From the NCBI GenBank assembly GCA_022709545.1, contig JAKLIP010000001.1, forward strand, positions 310,001 through 374,000: a stretch of DNA of 64,000 nt, read 5' to 3'. Below the pieces are notes generated by a model. The model worked only from the letters and a program-made list of their open reading frames with translations, was not told the DNA's origin and made no database searches. A program made the translations under genes and the position numbers. Below are positions 43,982-52,262 of this stretch, in pieces. Positions within the stretch are counted from its first letter, which is position 1; the number at the start of each line of letters is the position of its first letter. The stretch is from Patescibacteria group bacterium (GTDB lineage: Bacteria > Patescibacteriota > Minisyncoccia > Moranbacterales > GWC2-37-73).

Positions 43982-45163
43982 TTAACTATTATTATTTTTA
44001 CTTTTAATATTTTTCAATTCAATCGCATTACGGTATAAATCAATATATTCTCCAGCAACAACCGACCAATCAAACTTCTCAGATAATTTTCTGCTTTCAT
44101 TGCCCATTTGAATTTCCAAATTTTTATTGATCATAATTTTTTCAATTTTTTCAGCTAAGTCATCTGGATCTTTCATTTTGACGATAAAACCATTTTTTTC
44201 ATTTTGCACTAATTCCTTAGTTCCACCTGTATCGGTTGCAATTATTGGCAAACCGCAAGACAAGGCTTCTAGCATAGTATTGCTCATTCCTTCATTAAGC
44301 GATGGTAATACAAAAATATTCGATTTTTGGTAATATTCTAAAATATTTTCATGCAAAATAGGCCCAGTGAAAGTAACTTCCGATCCAATTCCTATTGTTT
44401 GTACTAAATTTTTGAGAGAATCGCATTCATCCCCATCCCCTACAATAAATAACTTTATGTTCTTGTATTTTTTTAGAAGATTTCCAACCGCCTGAATCAA
44501 AAATTTGATTCCTTTTCTTCTGGTAATACGGGAGATACACACTATAGTGAATTTATTTTCGTCTTTTTTATTTGCATCCGGAAAAAAATCACCTGTGTCT
44601 ATGCCGTTATAAATAATTCCTATTTCTTTTTCTGTTTTTGATTTAAGTGCAAGCTCCCGCAGTCCACAGCTATTTGCAATAACAAAGCAGGCACTTTTCC
44701 ATATTTTTTTTATGATCGGAGTGATGAATTTGTATAAAATAGTGAATCTTTCACTATATCCCGGAACATCAGATCCGCGCAGTGAAATTATATAAGGAAT
44801 TTTGAATTTATTCTTTAAAATAAAAGATGCTATGCCGCATGGAACAGTAAAAAATGAATGAGTAAGATCATACTTATTCTCCCTTACCAGCTTTTTTGCG
44901 AATTTATAGGAAACCCAGGCATACTTTAAAAGCTCCTTTTTTGATTGATAGTGAATATTTTCAGCATTTTTACCTATTGGAAGCTTATGAACAGTAATAT
45001 TTTCACTTAATTTCAAAATCTGGTGTTTTTCGTTGATTGAAGAAGTGATAAAATCAACTTTAATTTCCGAATTTTTAGCGTATTCCTTTAGCAAATAAAA
45101 TGAAGCATTCCCTGCACCCCCACCTAAAGGAGGATATTCATAGTTGAAAAATAGGATTCTCAT
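43982..45163 (-). CDS. glycosyltransferase family 4
   Basis: 393 aa GT-B fold: FFNYEYPPLGGGAGNASFYLL (Gly-rich acceptor loop), Rossmann-type CFVIANSCGLRELAL, donor side FTIVCISRITRRKGIKFLIQAVGNLL and the EX7E block LNEGMSNTMLEALSCGLPIIATDTGG. Gap of 24 nt after the UDP-glucose dehydrogenase gene suggests it may use the UDP-glucuronate that enzyme makes. Ends in an Asn-rich tail (KNIKSKNNNS). Confidence 0.92.
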   Translation of the reverse strand: MRILFFNYEYPPLGGGAGNASFYLLKEYAKNSEIKVDFITSSINEKHQILKLSENITVHKLPIGKNAENIHYQSKKELLKYAWVSYKFAKKLVRENKYDLTHSFFTVPCGIASFILKNKFKIPYIISLRGSDVPGYSERFTILYKFITPIIKKIWKSACFVIANSCGLRELALKSKTEKEIGIIYNGIDTGDFFPDANKKDENKFTIVCISRITRRKGIKFLIQAVGNLLKKYKNIKLFIVGDGDECDSLKNLVQTIGIGSEVTFTGPILHENILEYYQKSNIFVLPSLNEGMSNTMLEALSCGLPIIATDTGGTKELVQNEKNGFIVKMKDPDDLAEKIEKIMINKNLEIQMGNESRKLSEKFDWSVVAGEYIDLYRNAIELKNIKSKNNNS

Positions 45164-45187
45164 TTCTAAATAAGATTAATTTTATTC

Positions 45188-46495
45188 TTAATTGCGTCCG
45201 ACGCCATAATATTCGAACCCCAATTTCTTTATATGCTCAGGCTCATATACGTTTCTAAGGTCTACAAAGATACTTCCTTTCATGAGCTGTTTTATTTTTT
45301 CAAAATCTAATGAACGATATTCATTCCATTCAGTCATAAGAACAAGGCAATCAGCATCTTCAACTGCTTTATATGGATCAGAAACATAGTTTATTTCTGG
45401 CATATTTTTTTTGGCTTCTTCCATTCCATGTGGATCAGTAGCTACAATTTCTGCACCTTTTTCTTTAAGTGCTGGCAATATCATAAGTGCTGGAGCGTCG
45501 CGCATATCATCTGTTTCTGGTTTGAAGGTTAAACCTAAAACAGCAATTTTTTTGCCCGCTTCGCTTCCACCCAAAGCCTTTCTTATTTTCCCAACCATTC
45601 TGGCTTTCTGTGCAGCATTAACTTCAATAACAGTTTCAATGATGCGTATCGGGCTTCCGTGTTCCTGTGCAATTCTGCAAAGTGCTAAAGTATCCTTAGG
45701 AAAACATGAACCGCCATATCCCGGGCCAGCATGCAAGAATTTTTTTCCGATACGGTTGTCCAACCCTATGCCTTTAGCCAGATCAATAACATTGGCCCCA
45801 ATAGTTTCGCATAGGTTGGCAATTTCATTAATAAAACTTATTTTAGTCGCTAAAAATCCATTGGCGGCATACTTGATAAGCTCGGCTGTTTGCAGGTTAG
45901 TGAAAACAATCGGAGTTTCAATCAAGTATAAAGGCTTATAAATTTCTCTCATAATTTCTTGCGCTTTTTCACTTTCAACTCCTACTACTACTCTATCTGG
46001 CTTCATGAAATCACTGATAGCCGCACCTTCACGAAGAAACTCAGGGTTAGAAGCTACATCAAAATCAGCTTTTGGATTATTTTCTCTGATTATTCTTTTT
46101 ACTTCCTTGGCCGTACCAACCGGTACGGTACTCTTATCTACGATTACAGTATAATCTTTAAGTAAAGGCGCTAATTCTTTAGCTACAGCATAAACGTAAG
46201 TAAGATCTGCATAGCCATCTCCCCTCCTGGATGTTGGAGTTCCAACTGCAATAAAAATTGCATCAGCATCACCTGCACATTCTTCGAGCTTTGTACTGAA
46301 TTTTAATCTTCCAGATTCAACATTCTCCAAAACCATGTCATCTAAACCTGGTTCATAAATCGGAATTATGCCTTTTTTTAAGTTTTCAATTTTTTGTTCA
46401 TCTTTATCAACACAAAATACTTCGTGGCCAAAAGATGCAAAGCAAGTTCCAGAAACAAGGCCGACATAACCACTTCCAATAACTGTAATTTTCAT
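45188..46495 (-). CDS. UDP-glucose 6-dehydrogenase
   Basis: 435 aa. NAD-binding MKITVIGSGYVGLVSGTCFA, KSTVPVGTAKEV, the SNPEFLREGAAISDFMKPDRVVVG block, and the active-site GPGYGGSCFPKDTLAL with catalytic C264. CFPKD marks the UDP-glucose branch. Oxidises UDP-glucose to UDP-glucuronate with two NAD. Cotranscribed with the GT2 before it (13-nt gap) and the GT4 after it. Confidence 0.94.
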   Translation of the reverse strand: MKITVIGSGYVGLVSGTCFASFGHEVFCVDKDEQKIENLKKGIIPIYEPGLDDMVLENVESGRLKFSTKLEECAGDADAIFIAVGTPTSRRGDGYADLTYVYAVAKELAPLLKDYTVIVDKSTVPVGTAKEVKRIIRENNPKADFDVASNPEFLREGAAISDFMKPDRVVVGVESEKAQEIMREIYKPLYLIETPIVFTNLQTAELIKYAANGFLATKISFINEIANLCETIGANVIDLAKGIGLDNRIGKKFLHAGPGYGGSCFPKDTLALCRIAQEHGSPIRIIETVIEVNAAQKARMVGKIRKALGGSEAGKKIAVLGLTFKPETDDMRDAPALMILPALKEKGAEIVATDPHGMEEAKKNMPEINYVSDPYKAVEDADCLVLMTEWNEYRSLDFEKIKQLMKGSIFVDLRNVYEPEHIKKLGFEYYGVGRN

Positions 46496-46508
46496 AAAAA
46501 ATTTAATT

Positions 46509-47447
46509 TTAATTATTAATTATCTCTTTTATTGAATAATTCATGGATTTTCTACTTTTGTAATATACTTTAAGTAAAATGTCAGCCAAAAGTCCGAAAA
46601 TAAATAGTTGAATACCAATCATAATCAGGAATACTCCAACAAGAGGCCATATTTTTTCCGATAGAGAAGCGCCGAGAAACATTTTTTCTATTAACATCCA
46701 GGCTAAAATTGCAAAGCCGGCAAATATGCAAAACATTCCTCCGCCTCCGAATAAATGTACCGGGCGATTGGAATATTTTCTCCAAAACCAAATAGAAACC
46801 ATATCTACAATGCCTTTTATCCCCCTTCTCCAGTTATATTTTGTTTTCCCGTGAATTCTGGGAAAATGATTAACCTTTACTTCTCCTACTTTATATCCGT
46901 CAAATTGCAGTATGGCCGGCATAAAACGGTGCATTTCACCGAAAAGATCAACCTCTGAAAAACATTCCCGTTTGTAAGCTTTTAGGCTACAACCGCTATC
47001 ATGAATATTATCTTCAACCAAAACCTTGCGCAAAATATTTGCCATACGGGAAGAAAGCTTTTTCATGAAATCATCTTTTCTTTGCCATCGCCATCCCGAA
47101 ACAACGTCATAACCCTCGCTCATTTTTTCAAGCAATATTTTTATATCTTTAGGATCATTCTGCAGATCGCCATCCATCGTGATTATTATTTCTCCCCTTG
47201 CATTTTTTATCCCAGCATCAAAACCGGCAGTTTGGCCATAATTTTTCCTAAAGCGGATTAATTTTAGCGGTTTTAGCCCCTCACAATCAATGAACGTTTT
47301 GTCTGTTGATCCATCATCAATAAAAATAATTTCATAAGGTTTGCTAAGTGATTCGCAAGCTTCAACAATACGCTTATGAAGCTCACGCACATTTCCTTCT
47401 TCATTGTAAAGAGGAACAACAACTGAAATATAGGGTTTTTCTTCCAT
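46509..47447 (-). CDS. GT2 polyprenyl-phosphate glycosyltransferase (GtrB-like)
   Basis: 312 aa: GT-A domain (ISVVVPLYNEEGNVRELHKRI, FIDDGSTDKTF, MDGDLQNDPKDI, ILRKVLVEDNIHDSGCSLKAYKREC) then two C-terminal membrane segments (about 236-258 and 270-294). Typical GtrB/DPM1-like transferase that puts a hexose on undecaprenyl phosphate. First gene of the four-gene minus unit with a good promoter 40 nt upstream; no Shine-Dalgarno. Confidence 0.92.
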   Translation of the reverse strand: MEEKPYISVVVPLYNEEGNVRELHKRIVEACESLSKPYEIIFIDDGSTDKTFIDCEGLKPLKLIRFRKNYGQTAGFDAGIKNARGEIIITMDGDLQNDPKDIKILLEKMSEGYDVVSGWRWQRKDDFMKKLSSRMANILRKVLVEDNIHDSGCSLKAYKRECFSEVDLFGEMHRFMPAILQFDGYKVGEVKVNHFPRIHGKTKYNWRRGIKGIVDMVSIWFWRKYSNRPVHLFGGGGMFCIFAGFAILAWMLIEKMFLGASLSEKIWPLVGVFLIMIGIQLFIFGLLADILLKVYYKSRKSMNYSIKEIINN

Positions 47448-47493
47448 ATATTTAAAATTTAAGCCTTAATTTAAAAAACTCAATTACTGTCTA

Positions 47494-47522
47494 ATTATAC
47501 AGGAAATAATGCCTGTGGGCAA
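47494..47522 (-). promoter_or_regulatory. promoter of the GT2-Ugd-GT4-YbhN unit
   Basis: On the minus strand, TTGCCC (47517-47522), 17 nt, TATAAT (47494-47499). Confidence 0.75.
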
Positions 47523-47533
47523 CCCCTATTGAG

Positions 47534-47566
47534 AAAAAAATAAAAAGAATCTTATCAATCCTTTTT
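47534..47566 (-). terminator. intrinsic terminator of the 47600-48088 gene
   Basis: A/T-rich stem with one G-T pair (47542-47550 with 47558-47566), followed on the minus strand by a long T-run. Confidence 0.55.
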
Positions 47567-47599
47567 ATCATACCTAATTTCATATTTAAACTAGATAAA

Positions 47600-48088
47600 C
47601 TAATTTCTTTTAAAGGCAATCTTTGCTTCTGCGAGGCTTACCTGTGGAATTTCCTGTTGGCATATTTCAGCATATCCTTTTACTGCGATAACTACGGGAT
47701 TTTTTTCGGAGGAAAGATTCAGATTGTTTTTAACCTGCGGAGTGGGATCTATAAGTCTCACTGCAAAGTTTTCAGATTTTTTAGCATTTCTTATAGGCAA
47801 CTTTTCAATATCCTCATCTTTTACGCGTATAACAATGCTTTCTTCTTCATTTTGGTCAGATGGGTTCTTCCATCCACGAATCATGCCTTCGCCTTCATAA
47901 TAGTGAGACTCACAAAAATTTTCGTTTTCATCACTTTGCGTGGCGGATATTTGTTTTTCTGAAACTACTGGCACTTGATAATTATTCGGAACATTCTTTT
48001 TGCTGTAAATCCAATAAAAACCGCCTATTACCATTAAAGCTAACAAAATAATTATTATAACTAATTCACTTATATTTTTTTTATACAT
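47600..48088 (-). CDS. membrane-anchored protein of unknown function
   Basis: 162 aa: one N-terminal anchor (about 9-29) and a short extracytoplasmic part with a Ser/Asp/Glu-rich linker, then a beta-strand-rich domain (GEGMIRGWKNPSD, EESIVIRVKDEDIEKLP, NPVVIAVKGYAEIC). Two Cys (NFCESHY and AEICQQ) flank that domain and could form a disulfide. No family recognised; lies after a GT2 gene with a 112-nt gap. Confidence 0.6.
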   Translation of the reverse strand: MYKKNISELVIIIILLALMVIGGFYWIYSKKNVPNNYQVPVVSEKQISATQSDENENFCESHYYEGEGMIRGWKNPSDQNEEESIVIRVKDEDIEKLPIRNAKKSENFAVRLIDPTPQVKNNLNLSSEKNPVVIAVKGYAEICQQEIPQVSLAEAKIAFKRN

Positions 48089-48200
48089 TTTTATATTATT
48101 TTTTAATTTTGAATATAAAGGTTGAAAGGCGAACCATATAAAATCTTATTTATATTATACCATTTATTTATAATAAAGTAAAATAATATTTCAAATATTG

Positions 48201-49142
48201 CTAAATTTTTTTGCTTCTAGTTATATACATAGGCCTTTTTATAACCTCACTATGTATATTGGCTATATAAAAAGCCAGGAGACCTATAGATATCAGTATT
48301 ATACCCACCAGAAAGAGAATGAGAATTGCAAGGTTTTCTGAGTCAGAAAATGTTGATGCAAAAGGCGTGTGAAAAAAATATTTTCCAAGCATAATATAAA
48401 GTCCCGCTACTCCCGAAATTAGGGTGATTGCCATACCCAAAAATCCTGCCAATTTTAGCGGCAATAAACTGAGCGATACAAAACTGTTTAATGCTAATTT
48501 AAAAAGTTTCCAGAAACTATAGCTGGCATCTCCGTTTATTCTTTTGTTTGCGTCAAAATAAATATATCCCCTTTTAAAACCAAGCCAGTCAATCAGGGCT
48601 CTGGTCATTCTTTTGCTTTCGGTAAAACGGTTAAACTGTCTTATCACTTCTTTATCGATTAGTCTGAAATCTGTTGCGTTTGGAGTTATCTCAACTTCAG
48701 ATATCTTATTTATAATAATATAAAAAATCTTAGACCCGAATCTTTTTAAGAATCCGGCGTTCTTGTTTGTTTTTCTGACTCCAACAACAACCTCAAACCC
48801 GCTCTCCCATTTATTTATAAATTCAGGTATCATCTCGACTGGATGTTGCAAATCGGCATCAACCATTATGCCAGCATCTCCTTGGCAATTATTAAGAGCG
48901 GCTGTTGTTGCTATTTCCTTGCCAAAATTCCTGGAAAAATCTATATATTTTACCTGAGCGTCAGAATCAGCTAATTTTTCGATTTCTTGCATGGTCTTAT
49001 CGGTACTTCCGTCATTGATAAAAATAATCTCAAAAACATAATTATTTTTCAGATTTATGAATATATCTTTCAATCTTGCATATATAAGCGGGATATTTTT
49101 TTCTTCATTATATGCCGGAACAATTATTGATATCAATTTCAT
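48201..49142 (-). CDS. GT2 polyprenyl-phosphate glycosyltransferase (GtrB-like)
   Basis: 313 aa: GT-A domain (ISIIVPAYNEEKNIPLIYARL, FINDGSTDKTMQEIE, MVDADLQHPVEMIPEF, ATDFRLIDKEVIRQFNRF) and two C-terminal membrane segments (about 229-252 and 266-291). Same plan as 46509-47447 but distinct in sequence, so it likely charges a different polyprenyl phosphate or sugar. Follows the secreted protein gene by 18 nt in the unit starting at 50891. Confidence 0.9.
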   Translation of the reverse strand: MKLISIIVPAYNEEKNIPLIYARLKDIFINLKNNYVFEIIFINDGSTDKTMQEIEKLADSDAQVKYIDFSRNFGKEIATTAALNNCQGDAGIMVDADLQHPVEMIPEFINKWESGFEVVVGVRKTNKNAGFLKRFGSKIFYIIINKISEVEITPNATDFRLIDKEVIRQFNRFTESKRMTRALIDWLGFKRGYIYFDANKRINGDASYSFWKLFKLALNSFVSLSLLPLKLAGFLGMAITLISGVAGLYIMLGKYFFHTPFASTFSDSENLAILILFLVGIILISIGLLAFYIANIHSEVIKRPMYITRSKKI

Positions 49143-49160
49143 AGCTTTTATATTTTATCC

Positions 49161-49895
49161 CTAAAAAATATTTGAAAATATTTTTAAAAAATTTTCAACT
49201 AAGATTTCTGCGTTAGATTTATTTATAGTTTCTTCTATATCTGTATCTTCAACGCTTGAATTTTCTGAATAAACTAAGGTTGAAGCAGCTTGATCGTCAA
49301 TCATCGGATCTAGCTTAAAAACCGAAGCGGCTTGATTATCAATCATTGGGCATAATTTAAAAATTGGAGCAATTTTATTTATATTATTAGAATCTATGCA
49401 AGAATCTGGAACATTTTCGATTTTACTTGCAACAGCCGGCTTTGGAGGTGGAGTTTTTTTTGCGACACGCCTGACATAATTTGTAGTCATTCTGGCAGTT
49501 TCATTCTTATAATTAAATTTAATATTAATTGTTTCTCCTGGATGCGCTGTAACCGTAATTGAAGCAAAAAGCTTTCCTCCCTTGTGAGTTTCATGATCTT
49601 TTATGCCTTTATAAGCTTTTATGGTATAAACTCCATTTTTAGCATCATCAAAAACTCCCTTTTGGCCATATTCGACTTCCACATATTTTCCCTTACTGTC
49701 AAACATAACAGCTTTCCAGTTATCCGCTTCTTTGGAAATATCTTCTATCTGCCACCTTATTATTGTTCCTCCATTTTTTAATATCCAATCAAATGATTTG
49801 GAGCCATGACCCCACCATGCATCGGCCCATGCCAAACTTGATGGCATCAGAATAAGCCCAATAAAAAGTATTATTTTGGAAGTAATATTTAGCAT
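49161..49895 (-). CDS. secreted protein with internal repeat, unknown function
   Basis: 244 aa: signal peptide (MLNITSKIILFIGLILMPSSLAWA), a beta-rich domain (DAWWGHGSKSFDWILKNGGTIIRWQIED, VFDDAKNGVYTIKAYKG, ITVTAHPGETINIKFNYK) that looks like a small carbohydrate- or surface-associated sandwich, then a Pro/Ala linker and two tandem copies of a 15-residue unit (IFKLCPMIDNQAAS and VFKLDPMIDDQAAS). The tail ends in a hydrophobic helix. No family recognised. Second gene of a unit started by the DUF4349 gene. Confidence 0.65.
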   Translation of the reverse strand: MLNITSKIILFIGLILMPSSLAWADAWWGHGSKSFDWILKNGGTIIRWQIEDISKEADNWKAVMFDSKGKYVEVEYGQKGVFDDAKNGVYTIKAYKGIKDHETHKGGKLFASITVTAHPGETINIKFNYKNETARMTTNYVRRVAKKTPPPKPAVASKIENVPDSCIDSNNINKIAPIFKLCPMIDNQAASVFKLDPMIDDQAASTLVYSENSSVEDTDIEETINKSNAEILVENFLKIFSNIF

Positions 49896-49922
49896 TTATT
49901 TTGGATATTGTGCTTTTTTCTT

Positions 49923-50891
49923 TTAATTTCTGTTTTTTATTTTTAAATAAATTTTCTTGCCTACCCTGTAGATCCCCCAGATAATCAGTACCCAGACAAG
50001 CAGGAATGGAACAACAACTATAATCAACCTAATGACAAAATCAACCAGACCCTGCATTACTTTTATCAGGGAATTGAAAGATTCTTTGACAACCTGCCAT
50101 GGCCTCCATGAATCAGCAATTGTTATATTTTCATCCTCGGTAAGATTAGCCGAGATTGTGGACATATCAGTCTGCGAGTCAAGATATTTGATTTTACCCT
50201 GAATCTGCTCTATGGTTCCTCTGACTCTGGATAACTGTTGCGTGACAGCCAAAACATCGTCTATTTTTTGAGCCTGACCAAGAATCTTTATATAAGACTG
50301 TTCTTCAGCCTGGCGGTTCGTAAGCTGTGCCTTAAGATCGACATATTGTTCCGTAACATCTTGGCCTGAAATCGACTCGCGTATAACCAAAGAGGATACT
50401 TTTTTAATCTCAGAAAAAGTTTTTTCAAAATTAGCTACCGGCACCTTGATTGTTATCGTTCCGCTCTTTATGCTCTTCGCACTTTGATAAAAATTAGAAG
50501 AGAATATTTCTCCGCCATTGTCTTTGGCAATTTCTGAAATTTTTTCTGCAGTTTCTTCAGCACTTTTGACTTTTAATTCAAGGTCGCCATTTTTTATAAT
50601 CTTTTTATCTGCCTGCAAAAAATCTCCGGATTCTACAGCATCATAAGAAGATTCGGATGGAATGGAGTAAGAAGATGGCGAACTGCTATTTTTCATACTT
50701 GCTGCTGGCGATTGATTGGAAAAACCTAATTTTGCACTAGGAAGACCTAACGCCGAGCTCCTGCTTGTTTCATTTGAGAAAGAACTGGATCCAGAAAGAA
50801 TGCTTTTTGAAGCCCTTAAAACAATGGCGGCTACAAAAAGAACTATCAATATACCCAGCAAAATTCCTCCGATTTTTAAAAATTTGTTCAT
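49923..50891 (-). CDS. DUF4349 membrane protein
   Basis: 322 aa: an N-terminal anchor (about 5-27), a Ser-rich low-complexity linker (about 35-80), the DUF4349 domain (KKIIKNGDLELKVKSAEETAEKI, GTITIKVPVANFEKTFSEIKKVSSL, EQYVDLKAQLTNRQAEEQSY), a coiled-coil stretch (DVLAVTQQLSRVRGTIEQIQGKI) and a C-terminal membrane segment. Function of the family is unknown; it resembles envelope adaptor proteins. First gene of the unit through the GT2 at 48201; -10 TATAAT (50920-50925) gives a leader of about 22 nt. Confidence 0.88.
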   Translation of the reverse strand: MNKFLKIGGILLGILIVLFVAAIVLRASKSILSGSSSFSNETSRSSALGLPSAKLGFSNQSPAASMKNSSSPSSYSIPSESSYDAVESGDFLQADKKIIKNGDLELKVKSAEETAEKISEIAKDNGGEIFSSNFYQSAKSIKSGTITIKVPVANFEKTFSEIKKVSSLVIRESISGQDVTEQYVDLKAQLTNRQAEEQSYIKILGQAQKIDDVLAVTQQLSRVRGTIEQIQGKIKYLDSQTDMSTISANLTEDENITIADSWRPWQVVKESFNSLIKVMQGLVDFVIRLIIVVVPFLLVWVLIIWGIYRVGKKIYLKIKNRN

Positions 50892-51065
50892 ATTTTATGT
50901 TTTAATATTTACTTATTAGATTATACTATAAAAAAACAGGGCTTTATAATTTTCGTATTTTTTTATTAACAACATTATAATTTTACTATATTTAACTACT
51001 TTAGACAATAAAAAAACCTTTTTTCAAGATTTATATAAACTTACAAATCCTTTATTTTTTTCCTT

Positions 51066-51207
51066 CTAAAAACCACCTCATCTCTGAAACAATTATTTTG
51101 TGTCTGCTTTATCTAGCGACCATCGCTTTCGCTGATAATTTCCCCCTCTTCGAAAAATTACCAGCTTGGGCATTTTAAGCTTTTGCTTGTCTCCCCAGAG
51201 GTGGTTT
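51066..51207 (-). ncRNA. candidate structured RNA with 10-bp closing stem
   Basis: Perfect closing stem AAACCACCTC / GAGGTGGTTT (51070-51079 with 51198-51207) around about 118 nt with inner helices, notably an 11-bp stem with one G-T pair (GCTGGTAATTT / AAATTATCAGC on the minus strand), an AAGC/GCTT hairpin and an AGCGA/TCGCT pair. On the minus strand the closing stem ends in TTTTT, and a TATTAT -10 box (51214-51219) puts the +1 at 51207, the first base of the stem; the -35 is weak. It resembles the overall plan of 6S-like RNAs but I recognise no known family. Confidence 0.5.
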
Positions 51208-51225
51208 CACTATATAATACAATGC

Positions 51226-51254
51226 TTACCTTAAGAATATATCTATGATATAAT
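51226..51254 (+). promoter_or_regulatory. promoter of the 51288 gene
   Basis: TTACCT (51226-51231), 17 nt, TATAAT (51249-51254). Leader about 27 nt. Confidence 0.5.
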
Positions 51255-51287
51255 TGTAATATAAGCATTAATAAATAGAAAATTTAT

Positions 51288-51761
51288 ATGATATTAAAAT
51301 TATTTTATACATTTTTTTTAGGCTTGCTTGTCGCCCTATTCGTAGGCTTAGGCATTGACGCTTTTTATGAAGGACCGCAGGCCCCTGATTATCCATCTGA
51401 GTTAAATCTGCAAAAAACTGATTGCGGAGAATATGCTGATTTAAAAGCAGAACAGGAGAAATTCGATCAGGATATGAAGAGTTTCAACGAAAAATCAAAG
51501 GCTTATAATCGCAATGTTTCTATAGCTTCATTAGTTTTTGCCATTTTGATTATGATTGTCAGCTTGACATTTTTTGCCAAAATCAAAATGATTGCTGACG
51601 GGATTCTTTTGGGAGGAGTTTTCACCACCGCTTACAGCATAATCAGGGGTCTAATGAGTGAAAATTCCAAATTCAGATTTATAATCGTGACCATAGGATT
51701 GATTATCGCCCTTATTCTCGGATATATAAAATTTATCCGTCCAAAAGAAAATAAAGAATAA
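51288..51761 (+). CDS. four-segment membrane protein of unknown function
   Basis: 157 aa: one membrane segment at the N-terminus (about 3-22), an extracytoplasmic region of some 60 residues with a charged helix (DLKAEQEKFDQDMKSFNEKSK) that could form a coiled coil, then three more membrane segments (about 83-152). No family recognised. Own promoter and a terminator behind it; probably monocistronic. Confidence 0.6.
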   Translation: MILKLFYTFFLGLLVALFVGLGIDAFYEGPQAPDYPSELNLQKTDCGEYADLKAEQEKFDQDMKSFNEKSKAYNRNVSIASLVFAILIMIVSLTFFAKIKMIADGILLGGVFTTAYSIIRGLMSENSKFRFIIVTIGLIIALILGYIKFIRPKENKE

Positions 51762-51783
51762 AAAATCTTCATTAAAAAATAAT

Positions 51784-51812
51784 AAAAATAGCCTCTTGAG
51801 GCTATTTTTATT
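51784..51812 (+). terminator. bidirectional intrinsic terminator
   Basis: AAAAATAGCCTC / GAGGCTATTTTT stem with a 2-4 nt loop, between convergent genes 51288-51761 and 51841-52239. Confidence 0.85.
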
Positions 51813-51840
51813 TAAGATTGTCAAAAATATCACAGAAAAA

Positions 51841-52239
51841 CTACTCGCTTGTCTGACCGTCAAATTCAGCCTCATTAGCTTCAGCTTCTTCCTTGGTTGA
51901 CCTGAGGATACCATCTTTGTGATGGGCAGGAGAATAAATTGTGTAAAGCTTCAATTCTTCAACCTCAGAGGTATTTATAATATTGTGCTGTGCACCGGCA
52001 GGCACAACAATCGCGACACCATCTTTCAAGTCATATTCATTGCCATCAATGATGCATTTCCCTTCTCCTTTTTCAAATCGGAAAAATTGGTCATTTTCTT
52101 CATGGACTTCCATGCCGATTTCCTCTTTTGGCTTAAGGTTCATAAGAACCAGCTGGCTGTGTTTGCCAGTATAAAGCACTTTGCGAAAATTTTCGTTTTC
52201 CAAAGTGTCTTTTTCAATGTTGGCGCAAAATCCTTTCAT
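51841..52239 (-). CDS. cupin-fold protein
   Basis: 132 aa single cupin domain: motif 1 PKEEIGMEVHEENDQFFRFEKGEGKCIIDG (His and Glu metal ligands of the HxE type) and motif 2 VPAGAQHNIINTS with the second His. Members bind a metal and act as isomerases, dioxygenases or sugar-binding proteins; specificity unknown. The C-terminus is acidic (TKEEAEANEAEFDGQTSE). Position 24 nt after the DUF475 gene suggests cotranscription. Confidence 0.82.
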   Translation of the reverse strand: MKGFCANIEKDTLENENFRKVLYTGKHSQLVLMNLKPKEEIGMEVHEENDQFFRFEKGEGKCIIDGNEYDLKDGVAIVVPAGAQHNIINTSEVEELKLYTIYSPAHHKDGILRSTKEEAEANEAEFDGQTSE

Positions 52240-52262
52240 ATTTTTTATTAATTATTTAATTA

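Larger units (their letters stand above)
50892..51287. other. gene-free 396-bp gap
   Basis: Contains the -10 box of the DUF4349 gene (50920-50925), a candidate minus-strand structured RNA (51066-51207) and the promoter of the 51288 gene (51226-51254). Positions 50950-51060 are AT-rich with a weak AAAAAAGG/TTTTTT hairpin (51009-51024) and no further feature I can support. Confidence 0.6.
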
